From CAJQQY01 sp964352225 (GTDB taxonomy: Bacteria; Bacteroidota; Bacteroidia; Chitinophagales; Saprospiraceae): a stretch of 27,502 nucleotides of DNA. Shown in pieces: positions 1 to 8,700 of this stretch. Made by a program: the position numbers and the translations under genes. The notes beneath the pieces were generated by a model. That model was not told where the DNA came from. It searched no databases and saw only the letters and a list, made by a program, of their open reading frames with translations. Location: assembly GCA_964352225.1 (NCBI GenBank), contig CAYGRM010000038.1:1-27502 (forward strand), read 5' to 3'. How positions within the stretch are numbered: the first letter of the stretch is position 1; each line of letters starts with the position of its first letter.

Positions 1-587
1 TTCAAAAACAATTAGGTGTAGATCAACCAGACTTTGGAGCACTACTCAATACGATGGAAGTTTTAAATGGTGATGAAATCCCTTGGAATGAATTGCATCA
101 ACCAAAAGCAGAAGCCGAGATCGCTTTCGTTTTAGCAAAAGATATCACTAATCCAACAATTACTTCTCATGAATTAATTTCGGCTATCGATTATGCATTA
201 CCTTGCATTGAGGTCGTTGGAAGTCGAATCGAAAATTGGAATATTAAGATCACCGACACCATTGCTGATAATGCTTCGGCAAGTCATTATGTGGTAGGTC
301 ATCGTCCGACGAAACTTTCAGATTTTGATATGATCAATTGTAAAATGAAGATGACTAAAAATGGTGAAACTGCCTCTGAAGGTTCAGGTGCTAGTTGTCT
401 GGGTTCTCCTTTGAATGCGACGATTTGGTTAGCCAAAACAATGATTAAAAATAGAAATCCACTCAGAGCAGGCGATTTAATTTTGACTGGAGCACTCGGG
501 CCAATGGTAACAGGTGAACCAGGTGACCAATTTAAAACAGAAATCGAAGGACTCGGTACCGTTTCAGTTTCCTTTGGAAAAAAATAA
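1..587 (+). CDS. mhpD: 2-oxopent-4-enoate hydratase (MhpD/DmpE type), 5'-truncated by the window edge
   Basis: The frame is open from the left edge (first full codon at base 3) to TAA at 585-587, giving 194 visible residues of a protein usually about 260 long, so roughly the first quarter is missing. The visible part begins QKQLGVDQPDFG and continues with the family's acidic active-site region (PKAEAEIAFVL) and the C-terminal GDLILTGALGPMV segment. From knowledge of the family, the enzyme adds water to 2-oxopent-4-enoate (2-hydroxypenta-2,4-dienoate) to give 4-hydroxy-2-oxovalerate. The close relative 4-oxalocrotonate decarboxylase (DmpH) is the main alternative; the GALGPMV and SPLNATIWLA segments look more like the hydratase. 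It is the first visible gene of a three-gene run, 16 bases before the acetaldehyde dehydrogenase, and its product feeds the aldolase encoded at 1566-2582. Confidence 0.88.
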   Translation, partial: QKQLGVDQPDFGALLNTMEVLNGDEIPWNELHQPKAEAEIAFVLAKDITNPTITSHELISAIDYALPCIEVVGSRIENWNIKITDTIADNASASHYVVGHRPTKLSDFDMINCKMKMTKNGETASEGSGASCLGSPLNATIWLAKTMIKNRNPLRAGDLILTGALGPMVTGEPGDQFKTEIEGLGTVSVSFGKK

Positions 588-603
588 AATTCAATACATT
601 TTT

Positions 604-1539
604 ATGGAAAAAATAAAGGTAGCTATCATCGGTTCTGGAAATATTGGGACTGATTTGATGATAAAAATTTTGAGGACTTCTGATATTTTAGAGATGTCCG
701 TGATGGTTGGAATTGATCCTGAATCAGATGGTCTTGCTAGAGCCAAAAGAATGGGTGTAGCAACCTGCTCAACTGGAATTTCAGGACTAGTAGAAATGCC
801 GGAATGGAATGATATCAAATTAGTTTTTGATGCGACTTCGGCAAAGGCTCATATTTACAATAATTCTATCATTGAAAAATATGAAGACAAAAGAATCATT
901 GATCTAACTCCTGCAGCCATCGGCCCATTTCTAATTCCGCCAGTAAATTTTGAGGACAACATTAATCTTAAAAATGTCAACATGGTAACCTGTGGAGGGC
1001 AAGCAACTATTCCGATTGTTGCAGCAGTTGCCAAAGTTGCTAAAGTTCATTATGGAGAAATCGTTGCGTCCATTGCTTCAAAATCGGCAGGGCCAGGGAC
1101 GCGTGCTAACATTGATGAATTTACAGAAACTACTTCTCATGCTATTGAAAAAGTAGGTGGTGCCGACAAAGGAAAAGCGATCATTGTTTTAAATCCAGCT
1201 GAACCACCAATGGTCATGCGTGATACCGTTTTTACTTTAAGTGAAAATGTAAATCCAGAATTGATCAGAGCAAGCATTCATGAAATGGTGGAAGAAGTAA
1301 AAAAATACGTACCTGGTTATTCTCTTCATCAAGAAGTTCAGTTCGAAGAAATTCCGGAAGACCAACCGGTCTTCATTGAGGGACTTGGTATGCGTCATGG
1401 ATTAAAAACAACAGTACTTTTACAAGTTGTTGGAGCCGGCCATTATTTGCCTGAGTATGCTGGGAATTTAGATATTATGACAAGTGCAGCATTGGCTACT
1501 GGTGAAAAACTTTCGAAGTTAGCTTTCGCAACTTCATAA
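604..1539 (+). CDS. mhpF: Acetaldehyde dehydrogenase, acylating (MhpF/DmpF type)
   Basis: This 311-residue protein has the usual length for the family when started at ATG 604. A longer reading from 514 would overlap the hydratase gene and add a non-homologous extension, so 604 is preferred. The N-terminus carries a dinucleotide-binding Rossmann loop, GSGNIG, at residues 10-15. The catalytic cysteine lies in TCGGQ at about residue 130, matching Cys132 of DmpF. The enzyme oxidises acetaldehyde with NAD and CoA to acetyl-CoA. In known systems it forms a tight complex with 4-hydroxy-2-oxovalerate aldolase and receives acetaldehyde through an internal channel; the aldolase gene follows after 26 bases, as expected for such a pair. 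It works in the cytoplasm in the last step of meta-cleavage catabolism of aromatic compounds. Function is secure; the upstream aromatic substrate is not visible. Confidence 0.95.
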   Translation: MEKIKVAIIGSGNIGTDLMIKILRTSDILEMSVMVGIDPESDGLARAKRMGVATCSTGISGLVEMPEWNDIKLVFDATSAKAHIYNNSIIEKYEDKRIIDLTPAAIGPFLIPPVNFEDNINLKNVNMVTCGGQATIPIVAAVAKVAKVHYGEIVASIASKSAGPGTRANIDEFTETTSHAIEKVGGADKGKAIIVLNPAEPPMVMRDTVFTLSENVNPELIRASIHEMVEEVKKYVPGYSLHQEVQFEEIPEDQPVFIEGLGMRHGLKTTVLLQVVGAGHYLPEYAGNLDIMTSAALATGEKLSKLAFATS

Positions 1540-1565
1540 TTTATTTTTTATAAAGACAGAACACA

Positions 1566-2582
1566 ATGAACCACAAATTATATATTCAAGATGTAACTCT
1601 TCGAGATGGAATGCATGCCATCCGCCATCAATATTCCAAAGAACAAATTCATAATATCGCAATTGCCCTTGACCAAGCGAAAGTTGACGCTATCGAAATT
1701 TCTCATGGAGATGGTCTAAAGGGGGGAAGTTTTAACTATGGATTTGGAGCTCATACTGATTGGGAATGGCTCGAAGGAATCGCTGATAAACTAACTCATG
1801 CAAAACTTACTACGCTCCTACTTCCTGGCATTGCCACCATTGAGGATTTACAAAGAGCTCGGGACTTAGGAGTAGAATCAGTTCGGATTGCCACTCATTG
1901 TACCGAAGCAGATATCTCTCAACAACACATTGAAGCGGCTAAAAGAATGGGGATGGATGTCGGAGGTTTTTTAATGATGGCTCATATGAATGAACCAAAA
2001 AAATTAGCCGAGCAAGCAAAATTAATGGAAAACTATGGAGCTGATTGTGTCTATATTACAGACTCTGCGGGAGCATTATTAATGGATGGAGTGATTGACA
2101 GAGTGAAAGCTTACAGAGACATTTTAGACCCTAAAACTGAAATCGGAATTCATTGCCATCATAATCTTTCTTTGGGTGTGGCTAACACAGTTGCAGCCAT
2201 GCAGCACGGTGCAAATCGTTTAGATGCCTCCCTAGCTGGCATGGGAGCTGGAGCTGGAAATGCTCCACTTGAGGTATTAATTGCGGTAATTAAAAAAATG
2301 GGAAAAGAACCGAATTGTGACTTATACCAATTAATGGATATTGCTGATGATGTCATTCGGCCGTTGCAATCACGACCAGTAAGAGTTGATCGAGAAACGC
2401 TTTCTCTGGGATATGCTGGTGTCTATTCTAGTTTTCTACTTCACTCAGAAAGAGCTGCTAAAAAATATGGCTTAGATACTCGATCAATTTTAGTAGAACT
2501 CGGGAAAAGAAAAATGGTGGGAGGTCAGGAAGATATGATTATTGATGTAGCGTTAGATATGTTGGAAAAGCAAAAAAGTTAG
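1566..2582 (+). CDS. mhpE: 4-hydroxy-2-oxovalerate aldolase (MhpE/DmpG type)
   Basis: The 338-residue product matches the family length. The N-terminal TLRDGMHA segment holds Arg13, Asp14 (metal ligand) and His17 with the spacing of Arg16, Asp17 and His20 in BphI. The metal-binding His pair sits in IHCHHNL (His196, His198), followed by the glycine-rich GMGAGAGNAPLE segment. The enzyme is a divalent-metal pyruvate aldolase that splits 4-hydroxy-2-oxovalerate into pyruvate and acetaldehyde and passes the acetaldehyde to the partner dehydrogenase encoded just upstream. The C-terminal region of about 60 residues corresponds to the communication domain that contacts the dehydrogenase. It is the last gene of the operon; a convergent dihydrouridine synthase gene ends 67 bases further on. 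Confidence 0.95.
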   Translation: MNHKLYIQDVTLRDGMHAIRHQYSKEQIHNIAIALDQAKVDAIEISHGDGLKGGSFNYGFGAHTDWEWLEGIADKLTHAKLTTLLLPGIATIEDLQRARDLGVESVRIATHCTEADISQQHIEAAKRMGMDVGGFLMMAHMNEPKKLAEQAKLMENYGADCVYITDSAGALLMDGVIDRVKAYRDILDPKTEIGIHCHHNLSLGVANTVAAMQHGANRLDASLAGMGAGAGNAPLEVLIAVIKKMGKEPNCDLYQLMDIADDVIRPLQSRPVRVDRETLSLGYAGVYSSFLLHSERAAKKYGLDTRSILVELGKRKMVGGQEDMIIDVALDMLEKQKS

Positions 2583-2624
2583 TCTTATTGTAATTATAAC
2601 TTACTTTTTATGAGTTTATCTATT

Positions 2625-2648
2625 TTAGGTTATGTTACGGATACCTAA
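2625..2648. terminator. Weak inverted repeat between convergent genes
   Basis: TTAGGT (2625-2630) and ACCTAA (2643-2648) form a 6-bp inverted repeat with a 12-base loop in the only gap between the aldolase and dus genes, which converge here. There is no long T-run on either side, so it is a weak candidate for a shared terminator. Confidence 0.3.
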
Positions 2649-2649
2649 C

Positions 2650-3618
2650 CTACATTTCTGAATAATGAAACTGCCTTTCATTTTCTAAAATTTCATAAAC
2701 CGCCTCATCATAAACTTCAATAGTCTTTGCTTTTTTTATTTTCTTAATAATCTTAGCTGGGTTAGAAAGTGGAGTCGCGAAGTATTGCCAAAAACTAAGC
2801 ATCTTCATGATGATTTGTTTATCGCCACCTAGCTTCTGTTCATATTCTGAAAAAAGAGTATCATGAAATTTACTAAAAATTTCAAATCTATCTTCAGGAT
2901 ATTCTTCCGTATTATTTTTTATCATATTCGGCAAAAAAGGATCAGCGATTAACCCACGCCCAATCATCCAATGGTCAATCATAGGAAACCTTTCCCTCAT
3001 GTTTCTAAAACTTTCGACTGTAGTGATATCGCCATTATAGTAAAGTTTGTGCGGGCTATGGTCAACACATCTTTGAAATCCATCGAGATCAACTCCGCCC
3101 TTGTAAAGTTGTTTTCCAATTCGTGCGTGGATTGCAATATTTTTCAAAGGATACTTTTCCAGAACGGGGAATGTATCGATGATTTCTCTATTATGCTCAT
3201 AGCCCATTCTCATTTTCATGGAAACAGTTATATCCGTTTCCGTATGAACTTGATCAAGAATACGATCTATCCTTTCGGGATCATTAATTAAGCCTGATCC
3301 CATACATTTATTGATCACCATTGGATAAGGACAGCCAAGGTTCCAATTGAGTTCTTGATAACCAAGACTTTGAACAAACTTGGTCACGAAGATAAATTCA
3401 TCAGCATCATTAGTCATGATTTGAGGAATGACATTAAGGGTATTATTATTTTTGAGTTGGATGTCTTTATCATAGTTTGGCTTAATAACCATCTTCCCAT
3501 TTAAGCGAATATAAGGTGCATAAAAAGTATCTATCCCTCCAAAATATTTATGAAAAGCATTCCTAAATCGATAATCTGTAAACCCTTGTAATGGTGAAGA
3601 AAGTAGTGTACAACTCAT
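2650..3618 (-). CDS. dus: tRNA-dihydrouridine synthase
   Basis: This flavoenzyme reduces specific uridines in the tRNA D-loop to dihydrouridine with NADPH. The start at 3618 gives 322 residues and an N-terminus (SSPLQGFTDYRFR) that matches the family's FMN-binding opening; a longer reading from 3699 would add 27 residues that do not resemble Dus proteins. NLGCP places the presumed catalytic cysteine at residue 96, followed by NKCMGSGLI. SMKMRMGY and the C-terminal IGRGLIADPFL segment are the other usual TIM-barrel landmarks. The protein is of the form common in Bacteroidota; which uridine it modifies cannot be told from sequence. A TACCTTTG box ends only 4 bases upstream of the ATG, which supports this start and suggests a very short or absent leader. 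The gene converges on the aldolase gene and diverges from icd. Confidence 0.93.
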   Translation of the reverse strand: MSCTLLSSPLQGFTDYRFRNAFHKYFGGIDTFYAPYIRLNGKMVIKPNYDKDIQLKNNNTLNVIPQIMTNDADEFIFVTKFVQSLGYQELNWNLGCPYPMVINKCMGSGLINDPERIDRILDQVHTETDITVSMKMRMGYEHNREIIDTFPVLEKYPLKNIAIHARIGKQLYKGGVDLDGFQRCVDHSPHKLYYNGDITTVESFRNMRERFPMIDHWMIGRGLIADPFLPNMIKNNTEEYPEDRFEIFSKFHDTLFSEYEQKLGGDKQIIMKMLSFWQYFATPLSNPAKIIKKIKKAKTIEVYDEAVYEILENERQFHYSEM

Positions 3619-3622
3619 CCGA

Positions 3623-3630
3623 CAAAGGTA
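3623..3630 (-). promoter_or_regulatory. -7 promoter box of dus
   Basis: CAAAGGTA on the plus strand is TACCTTTG on the minus strand, a perfect match to the Bacteroidota -7 consensus TANNTTTG. No well-placed -33 TTTG was found. Its closeness to the ATG at 3618 predicts transcription starting at or within a few bases of the start codon. Confidence 0.5.
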
Positions 3631-3796
3631 AGTTTTTTCAGTCAAGTTACACTTGTAAAATTGCCTTGGAATCAGAAAATAATTCAGCATTTGAAACATA
3701 CCTTAATTTGTGAGGCTGGATTTACATTTTTCCACTTCAACAACATTTTCGAAAATTACAAAACAGTCAACCCATCCATAACTTTTGATTATGCAT

Positions 3797-3838
3797 TACA
3801 TAAAACATATAAATGATACTTATGATTGGTTTTATGTA
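3797..3838. promoter_or_regulatory. 10-bp inverted repeat upstream of icd (possible operator)
   Basis: TACATAAAAC (3797-3806) and GTTTTATGTA (3829-3838) are perfect inverted copies separated by 22 bases. The right arm runs into the first two bases of the -7 box of icd at 3837, so a protein bound there would interfere with the promoter. The arms are AT-rich, so a chance origin is possible. Confidence 0.4.
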
Positions 3839-3844
3839 GTTTTG
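3837..3844 (+). promoter_or_regulatory. -7 promoter box of icd
   Basis: TAGTTTTG matches TANNTTTG and lies 43 bases before the icd ATG at 3888, giving a leader of about 40 bases. A -33 TTTG at the usual spacing is not evident. Confidence 0.5.
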
Positions 3845-3887
3845 CATCGTTATCAATTTTATTCAATTAATTCTTAAAAAATATATT

Positions 3888-5402
3888 ATGAATAATAATG
3901 TCATGGACTTAGAGCTGGATCAGAAAAAAACTGAAAAAGCAATCAAGTTTGCAGTTGCTCATGGTGATGGTATTGGCCCGGAAATCATGGAAGCTACTCT
4001 CAAAATTCTTAAAGCAGCAGGTGCTAATATTGAACCTGAAAAAATTGAGATAGGTGAACAAGTTTATCTATCGGGAAATTCTGCAGGGATCAAAAAAGAA
4101 GCTTGGGAAGTGATTAATAGAAATAAGATTATCCTTAAAGCTCCTATCACAACTCCACAAGGAAAAGGATACAAAAGCTTGAACGTTACTCTTCGAAAAT
4201 CACTAGGGTTATTTGCAAATGTAAGACCAGTAAGTGCCTTACATCCATATGTGGCAACTCATTTTCCAAAAATGGACGTAGTTATTATTCGAGAAAATGA
4301 AGAGGATTTATATGCAGGGATAGAGCATCAACAAACACAAGATGTGGTACAATGCTTAAAATTGATCACTAGACCAGGTTGCGAAAAAATCGTTAGATAC
4401 GCTTTTGAATATGCAGTTGCATTCAATAGAAAGAAAGTTACTTGCATGGTGAAGGATAATATCATGAAATTAACTGATGGTCTTTTCCACCAAGTATTTA
4501 AAGAAATTGCCGCAGAATATCCTCAAATCAAAAGTGAATCTCAAATCATTGATATCGGATCGGCTCACTTAGCCGCTAGACCAGAAAATTATGATGTTGT
4601 CGTAACCTCTAATCTTTATGGAGATATTATTTCTGATATCGTTGCAGAAATCGCTGGTTCAGTTGGTATGGCAGGCTCCTCAAATGTAGGATTGAACGTT
4701 GCCATGTTCGAAGCAATCCATGGATCGGCACCTGATATCGCAGGTAAGAATATTGCCAATCCTTCAGGATTACTTAATGCTGCTATCATGATGTTGATCC
4801 ATGTGGGACAAGGACAAATTGCTTCTAAAATTAAAAACGCCTGGTTAACCGCTATTGAAAAAGGTTACCATACTGCGGACATTTATAAAGAAGGTATTAG
4901 CTATAAAAAAGTATCAACAAGTGAATTTGCGGATGCGGTAATTGATAACTTAGGAGAGATGCCTCAAGAATTAACACCAAGTAAATTTGAAGGATCTGCT
5001 CACAAAATAACTATCCCTGAATACAAAAGAAAAGAGGAAAAACAAGTATTAGTTGGTATAGATGTATTCATCAATTGGAAAGGATCTAATCCAAATGAGA
5101 TTGGAGGTAAACTAAGTACTCTAGATTCCCACAAGATGAAATTAAAAATGATTACAAACCGAGGAGTAAAAGTTTACCCTGGAGGAATGGACGAAACTTA
5201 CTGTACAGATCATTGGAGATGTAGATTTGTATCTTCCGATGCTAAAATCCAAGAAGGAAATCTAGTCTATAATCAAGTAGATTATGATCATGTCATTGCC
5301 CTTTTGGCTAAGTTGCACAATGTAGGATTTGAAGTAATCAAAACAGAGAACCTCTATGAATTTGATGGAAGAAGAGGATTCTCATTAGGACAAGGAGAGT
5401 AA
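3888..5402 (+). CDS. icd: Isocitrate dehydrogenase, long form with C-terminal extension
   Basis: The 504-residue protein oxidatively decarboxylates isocitrate to 2-oxoglutarate in the citric acid cycle. Residues about 24-34 (VAHGDGIGPEI) open the beta-decarboxylating dehydrogenase fold. SLNVTLR (97-103) is the substrate-binding segment, IRENEEDLYAG the following conserved stretch, and HGSAPDIAGK (278-287) the coenzyme-binding loop. After the catalytic core (to about residue 370) there is an extra domain of about 130 residues, a layout known from the Thermus-type enzyme of about 500 residues. That relative uses NADP, so NADP is the likelier coenzyme here, although the HGSAPDIAGK loop alone does not settle it. 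The gene stands alone with its own -7 box and a strong downstream terminator. Confidence 0.93.
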   Translation: MNNNVMDLELDQKKTEKAIKFAVAHGDGIGPEIMEATLKILKAAGANIEPEKIEIGEQVYLSGNSAGIKKEAWEVINRNKIILKAPITTPQGKGYKSLNVTLRKSLGLFANVRPVSALHPYVATHFPKMDVVIIRENEEDLYAGIEHQQTQDVVQCLKLITRPGCEKIVRYAFEYAVAFNRKKVTCMVKDNIMKLTDGLFHQVFKEIAAEYPQIKSESQIIDIGSAHLAARPENYDVVVTSNLYGDIISDIVAEIAGSVGMAGSSNVGLNVAMFEAIHGSAPDIAGKNIANPSGLLNAAIMMLIHVGQGQIASKIKNAWLTAIEKGYHTADIYKEGISYKKVSTSEFADAVIDNLGEMPQELTPSKFEGSAHKITIPEYKRKEEKQVLVGIDVFINWKGSNPNEIGGKLSTLDSHKMKLKMITNRGVKVYPGGMDETYCTDHWRCRFVSSDAKIQEGNLVYNQVDYDHVIALLAKLHNVGFEVIKTENLYEFDGRRGFSLGQGE

Positions 5403-5464
5403 GTTCTAGACTTTATACAAATAGAAATTTTTAGTTAGTAAATGGAATTAAATTAATTCCTTCG

Positions 5465-5541
5465 AGAGCAGATTTAAGTTAAAACTTTGATTTTTTAAAA
5501 AAATATTTATCAAAGATCAAACTTAGATTTGCTCTTTTTTT
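5465..5541 (+). terminator. Rho-independent terminator of icd
   Basis: A 16-bp stem pairs 5465-5480 (AGAGCAGATTTAAGTT) with 5520-5535 (AACTTAGATTTGCTCT), with two G-U wobbles and no bulges. An inner stem, CTTTGAT/ATCAAAG, lies inside the loop. The stem is followed directly by a run of seven T. It begins 63 bases after the icd stop codon. Confidence 0.85.
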
Positions 5542-5621
5542 ATTTTGTGGATTCATTAATCCTTCTCCTTCTCCATTTAATAAAACAAAATTACCCTAGT
5601 TTTTAGTCTTCCAAAAAACCA

Positions 5622-5640
5622 TAGTGTTACATCAACACTA
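5622..5640. promoter_or_regulatory. Perfect 7-bp inverted repeat (candidate operator)
   Basis: TAGTGTT and AACACTA are separated by ACATC. The repeat ends 16 bases before the -7 box at 5657, so it covers the place where a -33 element would be expected. Its inner TGTTAC/CAACA pattern is of the kind bound by dimeric regulators; the regulator is unknown. Confidence 0.45.
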
Positions 5641-5656
5641 AATATAAATAATAATG

Positions 5657-5664
5657 TACATTTG
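5657..5664 (+). promoter_or_regulatory. -7 promoter box of the 1156-residue protein gene
   Basis: TACATTTG matches TANNTTTG and lies 92 bases before the ATG at 5757, giving a leader of about 90 bases. No TTTG is found at the -33 position, where the inverted repeat 5622-5640 lies instead; this could suit an activator-dependent promoter. Confidence 0.45.
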
Positions 5665-5667
5665 CCT

Positions 5668-5683
5668 ACGTAAGTAATTACGT
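5668..5683. promoter_or_regulatory. 6-bp inverted repeat at the expected transcription start
   Basis: ACGTAA (5668-5673) and TTACGT (5678-5683) flank GTAA, starting 4 bases after the -7 box. A protein bound here would block transcription start. The element is short, and chance cannot be excluded. Confidence 0.3.
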
Positions 5684-5756
5684 CAATAAAGAATCAGATA
5701 TCGATTATCTTTTCCCCAAGGATCATTGATATTTTTTTGCAAAAATAAACATCATT

Positions 5757-8700
5757 ATGGATTCCAAAAAAATTAAAATAGGACAATCTACTCTTGCCAA
5801 CTCAGCTAAAAAAGTACATGGAGAATTTGTCAAAATTGATGAAGTTGAATTTTATAAAATAAGCCATTACGACCAAATGCGACCTTTCTTTATGAGCTTG
5901 GTTAGTCATTCCGACCAATGGCTTTTTATCTCTAGCCAAGGAGGATTGACCGCAGGAAGAAAAAACCCTGACAATGCACTTTTCCCATATACTACTGATG
6001 ATAAAATTCATGATGATTTTGAAAAAACAGGAAGCAAAACCATCTTACTAGTAACCAAAAATAATGATACTTATTTATGGGAACCCTTCTCTCAACGGTA
6101 CGAAGGAATCTATCAGATTGAGCGAAATTTGTACAAAACCATTTACGGTAATCAACTAGTTTTTGAAGAAATAAATCATGATTTAGGCGTTTCATTTTCA
6201 TATGGCTGGGCGTTCAGTCAGGATTATGGTATCGTCAAAAAATCATCCTTAAAAAATATTGGGGACACATCAGTTCAAGTTCGAATTATAGACGGAATTC
6301 AAAATATTTTGCCATATGGAGTAAATCCAATGATGCAATCAGAAAGAAGTACTTTGCTGGATGCTTATAAAAAAAATGAACTACTCGAAGATAATGGATT
6401 GGGATTATTTCTATTAAGCTCAGTTCCTGTTGACAAAGCGGAACCAAGCGAAGCACTTAAAGCAACTACCGTTTGGCAAACAGGAATCCAAGTCGATCAT
6501 CACCTTTTGTCAATTTTACAATTAGATAATTTCAGAAAAGGGGAAGCCTTAAAATCTGAAAAAGATATCCGCGCAGAAAGAGGTGCCTACCTAATAGAAA
6601 GCCATTTAGTTTTAGAAAAAGAGGAAAAAAAATCTTGGCTTTTTGTAGCAGAAATCAATCAAGGCCCTGCCAAAGTAGTTGGCCTAAATGAATGGATCAA
6701 GCAAGGAAATAATTTACAAGCGACTATCGAAAAAGATATCCAAGCAGGCACAGAAGAGTTGATCAGGATAGTGGCAGCCTCTGACGGGTTACAATTAAGT
6801 TCTGATAAAATATTAAACACTCGACATTTTGCCAATGTATTATTCAACGTCATGCGTGGGGGAATTTTTGATCATCATTACGATGTTCCCAAAAATGATT
6901 TATTGAAATTTATGGAGCAAGCGAATCCTGAAATAATACAAAACCATCAAGGTTTTTTCAAGGCACTTCCCGAAACCATCAATTATATTGATTTAAGAAA
7001 CTCTGCTGCTAAAGAAAATGATTTAAATCTTTATCGTCTTTGCCTTGAATATCTGCCTTTAACTTTTAGCCGTAGACATGGAGATCCTAGTCGCCCATGG
7101 AATCGTTTTTCCATTGAATTACTTGATGAGCTCGGCAAAAAGAAATTTTACTATCAAGGTAACTGGAGAGATATTTTCCAAAACTGGGAAGCACTTGCCC
7201 TATCCTATCCTCACTACTTAGAAAGTATGATCACCAAGTTTGTCAATGCCTCGACTGTTGATGGTTACAATCCTTATCGGATTACCCGAGATGGGATTGA
7301 TTGGGAATTAATTGATGAAAATGATCCGTGGTCCTTTATTGGGTATTGGGGAGATCATCAGATAATCTATTTACTTAAGTTGATGGAATTATCCAAAGTA
7401 CATCAACCTAAAGATTTGTCTCGAATGCTTTTGCAGAAAAATTACGCCTATGCAAATGTACCTTATCGAATCAAAAATTATCAAGCCATTTTAGATGATC
7501 CACAAGACACCATTTTATTTGATCATAAAACTCAGCAACTAGTTGAAGAACGGCTCCCCACTCAAGGTGCAGATGCAAAATTATTGCAAGATGATCATGG
7601 GATTATTTATGTCAACTTGAGTGAAAAGATATTGGTGAGTCTATTAGCTAAGTTATCTAATTACATTCCTGAAGGAGGAATTTGGCTCAATACTCAAAGA
7701 CCGGAATGGAATGATGCTAATAATGCTTTAGTTGGAAATGGTGTTTCTATGGTTACGCTATTTTATATTCATAGATTTGTCTCATTTTGCCAAAATTTAT
7801 TTAGTGACCTTGAAGTTTCTTCCATTGAAGTTTCGGAAGAAGTAGCTGAATTATTAGATTCGATCAGTAAAACCTTTGAGCGTTACCAACAAATCATTCA
7901 AGATCCAATAACCAATCAAATCCGTAGAAAAATTATGGATGAACTTGGAGAAGCTGGAAGTTACTACAGAGAGAAAGTATACCGTGGATTTTCTAAAAAC
8001 CAAAAACAAGTTTCCCTAAATGATTTAAAGAAATTCCTTAGCAATGTTACCTCCTGCATGGAACACACGATGGCAGCTAATCAAAGAGATGATAAATTAT
8101 TTCATTCTTACAATTTGATGAGTATCGAAAAAGACGGCGGAGTTGCGATTAGATATCTTTACGAAATGCTAGAAGGTCAAGTTGCCATCCTGAGTACAGA
8201 CTATCTAAACTCCAAGGAAACTATTGAACTTCTAAAAGCACTTAGAGAAAGTAGCCTTTATCGTAAGGACCAAAATAGTTATATACTTTATCCAGATAGA
8301 CAACTGCCGAGGTTTGAAGCCAAAAATAAAATTCCAGCATCAGCATTTAACCAATCTGAATTATTACAAAAAATGGTTCAAGAAAATGACCAACGAATTG
8401 TAGTGCAAGATGTCAATGGTAACTTTCATTTCAATGGGAATTTTCATAACCAAAGAGATGTACAAAAGGAGTTGAAAAAAATAAAATCCTCAGAGTACAA
8501 TGGTCTTGCTGAAAGCGAAAAGGAAACTATTTTAAATATTTTCGAAGAAGTATTTGACCATCAATCTTTCACCGGCCGATCAGGTACTTTCTTTGGATAT
8601 GAAGGACTTGGAAGTATTTATTGGCACATGGTTTCTAAATTAATTTTAGCTGTGGAAGAAAAATGTCAGGCTGCTATTAACCAACATGCAGATCCCAATA

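Larger units (their letters stand above)
5403..5756. other. Intergenic region between icd and the 1156-residue protein gene
   Basis: 354 bases without a gene. The left half holds the icd terminator (5465-5541). The right half holds two perfect inverted repeats (5622-5640 and 5668-5683) around a -7 promoter box (5657-5664), listed separately. No small reading frame with family resemblance was seen. Confidence 0.7.

Noticed and set aside
514..603. 30-residue N-terminal extension of the acetaldehyde dehydrogenase
   Set aside because: It overlaps the hydratase coding region in another frame, and the family starts at the Rossmann strand that begins just after ATG 604.
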